From positions 12,501-37,500 of the forward strand of contig MCFG01000327.1 of assembly GCA_002104895.1 (NCBI GenBank): a DNA stretch of 25,000 bases, given 5' to 3'. Below are positions 21,668 through 25,000 of the stretch, piece after piece. Under the pieces are notes generated by a model that worked only from the letters and a program-made list of their open reading frames with translations, did no database searches and was not told the DNA's origin. A program made the translations under genes and the position numbers. Each line of letters starts with the position of its first letter. Within the stretch, counting starts at the first letter, position 1. The DNA comes from Anaeromyces robustus. Lineage: Eukaryota > Neocallimastigomycota > Neocallimastigomycetes > Neocallimastigales > Neocallimastigaceae.

Positions 21668-21791
21668 TTATTTGGTGATATTATTTTATTTTGTTTTATT
21701 ATTTGGTGATATTATTTTATTTTGTTTTATTATTTGGTGATATTATTTTATTTTATTTTATTATTTGGTGATATTATTTTATTTGTTTTAT
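21668..21791. repeat. 31-bp tandem repeat, four copies
   Basis: ATTTGGTGATATTATTTTAT starts at 21670, 21701, 21732 and 21763, an exact 31-bp period. It sits about 70-190 bp upstream of the membrane-protein start codon, in its presumed promoter or 5' UTR. Confidence 0.93.
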
Positions 21792-22656
21792 TATTTTATT
21801 TAATTTTATTTTATTTTTTTATTTTATTTTATTTAATTTTTTATATGTACTTGTAACTTATTCTACTTTACTATTTATTTTAATTTTTATTTTATTTTTT
21901 ATTCTATATTTAATTAAAAAAAAAGGTTTTTTTTTAAACATAAATTGTATTATACAAATTTAAACAAATGCATTTACTTTAATTAAAAAGTCCAATTAAA
22001 ATAAGCATAAATTGAAAATACATATTTATAATAAATATATAAATTTTAAATAAAAATTTAAATAAAATATAATTAAAAGTATTTTATTAGTTAATTAATA
22101 GAATTTTATTCATTAAAAAAAAAGTTTAATTTTTGTCCTTTTTTTATTTATATTATAATTTGATAATAATTTAAGTTGACTTTTTATAGACCAGTTTAAA
22201 ATTTAAAAATTTTTAATATTATTATTTTTATTATTATTATCATTATTTATTAATATTTTAAGTATTAACATATTATTATCTAGTATTAATAATAACTATA
22301 AATGATTTAAGAAAATATAATAGGATTAATAATTAATAATTAATTATTATGATATTAAATAATAAATATATTAATGTATGTAAAAATTTAATTAAAGAAT
22401 AATAATTATAATAAAAAATATAAAAAAGTAATTATATATAATTTTTTTGTTTAAAATATTCTATTTTTTATGATTTAATTATATTTAAATAATTAAGAAA
22501 AATTTCTCAACTATTCAATTTCATGTTACATGTAATATTACTTAGAGAGATAAATAAAATAAATAAATAAATAAATAAGCAATAATTAATTTTTTTCAAT
22601 TTTTAAATTTTTTTTCATAATTAAAATTAAAATTATTTTTTAAAAAAAAAAATTAA

Positions 22657-22694
22657 ATGTAACACAAATAATTATCAAATTATTTGTGTAACAT
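22657..22694. repeat. 17-bp inverted repeat with 4-nt loop
   Basis: ATGTAACACAAATAATT (22657-22673) and AATTATTTGTGTAACAT (22678-22694) pair with one mismatch around ATCA. A run flanks each side, so it would form a strong hairpin in either strand. It could be a transcription-end structure or a tiny transposon relic. Confidence 0.75.
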
Positions 22695-23645
22695 TTTTAT
22701 AAAAAAAAATTAAAATTTTAAAAAAATAGAAAATAAAAAAATTAAAAAAAAATAATAAATAAAATTTTCAATTTCTTACAAAGTTAAGTAGAATGTGGCT
22801 TAAATATTAATGAAATGAAAATCATTCAATGCTTTAAAACAAAATTTATATTTATTTTAGTTAAAATTGAATATTAAATCTCTAATAAATATTTAATTAT
22901 TTATAAATGAGTCGATAGAAAACACAAAATTTAAAGATCTTTTATGTTATTTTTTTTTAAAAAAAAATGAAAAAAAAAAATGAAAAAAAATAAAAAAGGA
23001 TAATAATTAATTAAAATTTTACTGAAATTTCTATCGAATATCAGAAAGATTTTATCTAAATACGGAAACAATACAAAAAAATAATATATAAAAAGTATTA
23101 ATATTATAAAGCATTAAATAAAAACTATATATAAATATAACTAATCCTATTAGAATATTAGTAAAAAAAAAAAGCCTTATGATATACAAAAATAAATATA
23201 TAAAATAAATATAAAAAATAAATAATAAATTTTAATATAAATATTTATTTATTTATTTATTTAATATTTTTTAATACAAATTGTATATGATGACAAACAC
23301 ATATTTTATGTATTTGTATTTATGCTAATGGTAACATCTTAATAAAAAAAAAAAACTAAATGGTAATATTTTAATAAAAAAAATTAAATACATTTTTACT
23401 ATAAAAAAATAATAAAAATATAAAAATATAATAAAATAAAAAAAATATAAAAATATATTATTTAATTATTTATTATTTATTATTTATTATTTATTATATA
23501 TTATATATTATATATTATATATTATATATTAATAATTATTCATTGAATTTAATTAATCTAATTATTTTTATTTATGGTGATATAATTTATTGTATTACAT
23601 GTATTACATTACATTATATTACATTGAATAAATCAATTAATAAAA

Positions 23646-23768
23646 ATGTCCATATCCATAAAAGTCAATATTCATTTTGATTTTGTGTTGAGAGTCAACA
23701 TGATCGACAAATGTCAAATTGAACACAACAAATTAAATGAAGATAATAAAAAATTAATAATTAATTAA
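23646..23768 (+). other. possible 40-codon small ORF, status doubtful
   Basis: An ATG-to-TAA ORF starts MSISIKVNIHFDFVLRVNMI and continues with a Lys/Asn-rich end. It lies in the least A/T-biased patch of the 3.4-kb flank. It has no domain or neighbour to support it, and its last third runs into simple AT sequence. The patch also contains TTGTGTT and AACACAA in inverted orientation, so it could equally be a remnant of another element. Confidence 0.15.
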
Positions 23769-23788
23769 ATAAAAATTATAATTAATAA

Positions 23789-23820
<32 letters not shown>

Positions 23821-25000
23821 AAATTAAAGACATCTTCATATATTAATATTAATAAAAATATAATATAATAAAAATTAAAAAATTTATTTTGATTATATTT
23901 TAATTTATTTATTAATATTTATCTATTTATTAATATTTATTTATTTATTTACTTATATATATTTATTTATTTATTAATATTTATTTATTTATTTATTTAT
24001 TAATATTTATTTATTTATTTATGTTTTAAAATAAAGTTTAAAAAAATTTTTTTTAATTTATTTAACAGATATTAATATCATTAATTATCATATCATATCA
24101 TATTTAATAATATAAAAAAAAAAAACTTTTTTTTTTTGTTTTAATATTAATTAATATAAAATATTAAAATCCAAGAATCAACAATACTCTGAAGTAGTTT
24201 ATTTGTTTATAGTTAAAATTAGTCATATATATGTAATTATATAATCAAATCTCTAATATTCAATATATTACAGATTAAATAACATATATTATTAATATAT
24301 AATAAATATATTATAAATACATTTGTTTAAAAGAAAAAAATTTTTTTTTTATTTTTGAAAAAATCATAATTAAATATTAAATAAATATAATAATAAATAT
24401 TAAAAATAAATAAATATTAATAAAATATAAATAAAAAATATAAAATATAAAAAATTTGTTATTATTTTAATATAATATAAAATTCTTTAGTTTTTTTTTT
24501 TTAATTTTTTTATTATATTTTTAAAACGGATTAACGATTAACTTTTTTTTTTTTTTTTACCTTAATTACATTTAATTACATTTTTATGAAAAATCATATT
24601 TTATAAGAAATGATTGGTCTTTTCATTTGTAATAAAGATAAAACAATAAAAATTAAAAAAATAAAATAAAATAAATATAAAAAGTGTATTTTATTATTTT
24701 ATTATTTTATTTTGTTACATAAATACAAAAGAAATCATTAGGTTATAAATAATTAATAATTTATAAATAAATAATAAATAATAAATAATTAATAAATAAT
24801 TAATTTATAATAATTAATTTATTATTATATCACAACATATTAAAATATTAAAATATTAAATAAAGGAATACCAACTAAACTTTTTAATATAATAATGTAT
24901 AATAATATTATATAATAAAATAATATAATAAAATAATATAAAAATAAAATAATAAGGATTTGAATTTTGAATTTTGAATTTTGTAAAATGTTTTTTTTCA

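Larger units (their letters stand above)
21602..25000. other. AT-rich intergenic region
   Basis: No convincing gene was found over 3.4 kb. It holds a 31-bp tandem repeat, a hairpin, ATTACAT and TTATTA repeats near 23462-23630, and TATTTATT runs near 23905-24020. One patch of more balanced composition lies at 23640-23745. Confidence 0.5.

Overview
This window looks like nuclear DNA from a fungus, most probably an anaerobic gut fungus (Neocallimastigomycota). The intergenic DNA is almost purely A/T, full of homopolymers and ATA/AAT microsatellites. Genes have GT-AG introns of about 100-480 bp. Proteins carry Asn/Ser/Thr-rich low-complexity tracts. One gene encodes a signal peptide, a Thr-rich linker and five chitin-binding (CBM18) modules; another ORF encodes the cytochrome-b5-like lumenal domain of a fungal chitin synthase. 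The phylum assignment is an inference from this combination, not a database match.

Layout. 793-1677 (+): a complete cyclophilin A-type peptidyl-prolyl isomerase in four exons. 2173-3164: a likely non-autonomous DNA transposon, with inverted arrays of a 15-bp-spaced palindromic motif at both ends and a 9-bp candidate target-site duplication. 3376-6943: a pair of direct repeats that look like degenerate copia-type LTRs in minus orientation, with a polypurine tract next to the downstream copy. Between them lies a 349-codon minus-strand ORF matching only the N-terminal part of a chitin synthase. 7502-10674 (-): a two-exon secreted protein with a novel N-terminal domain, a Cys-rich module, a poly-Thr linker and five CBM18 domains. 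10675-12564: AT-rich, no gene seen. 12565-18379 (-): a five-exon, roughly 1555-residue protein with a Ser-rich N-terminus, a PH domain split across three exons, a coiled coil, about 74 decapeptide repeats and a hydrophobic C-terminal tail. 18380-19837: AT-rich, with a minisatellite. 19838-21601 (-): a two-exon, roughly 464-residue multi-pass membrane protein of unrecognised family. 21602-25000: AT-rich DNA with a 31-bp tandem repeat, a 17-bp hairpin and one 40-codon ORF of doubtful status.

The genes do not form a pathway. Two relate to chitin or the cell wall (the chitin-synthase fragment and the CBM18 protein) and two are membrane-associated. The most unusual object is the PH protein. Its decapeptide array appears to have expanded inside the second copy of an ancestral duplicated module, so the two halves of that copy now flank the array. 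I also consider the chitin-synthase fragment between LTR-like repeats and the array-ended transposon worth a second look.
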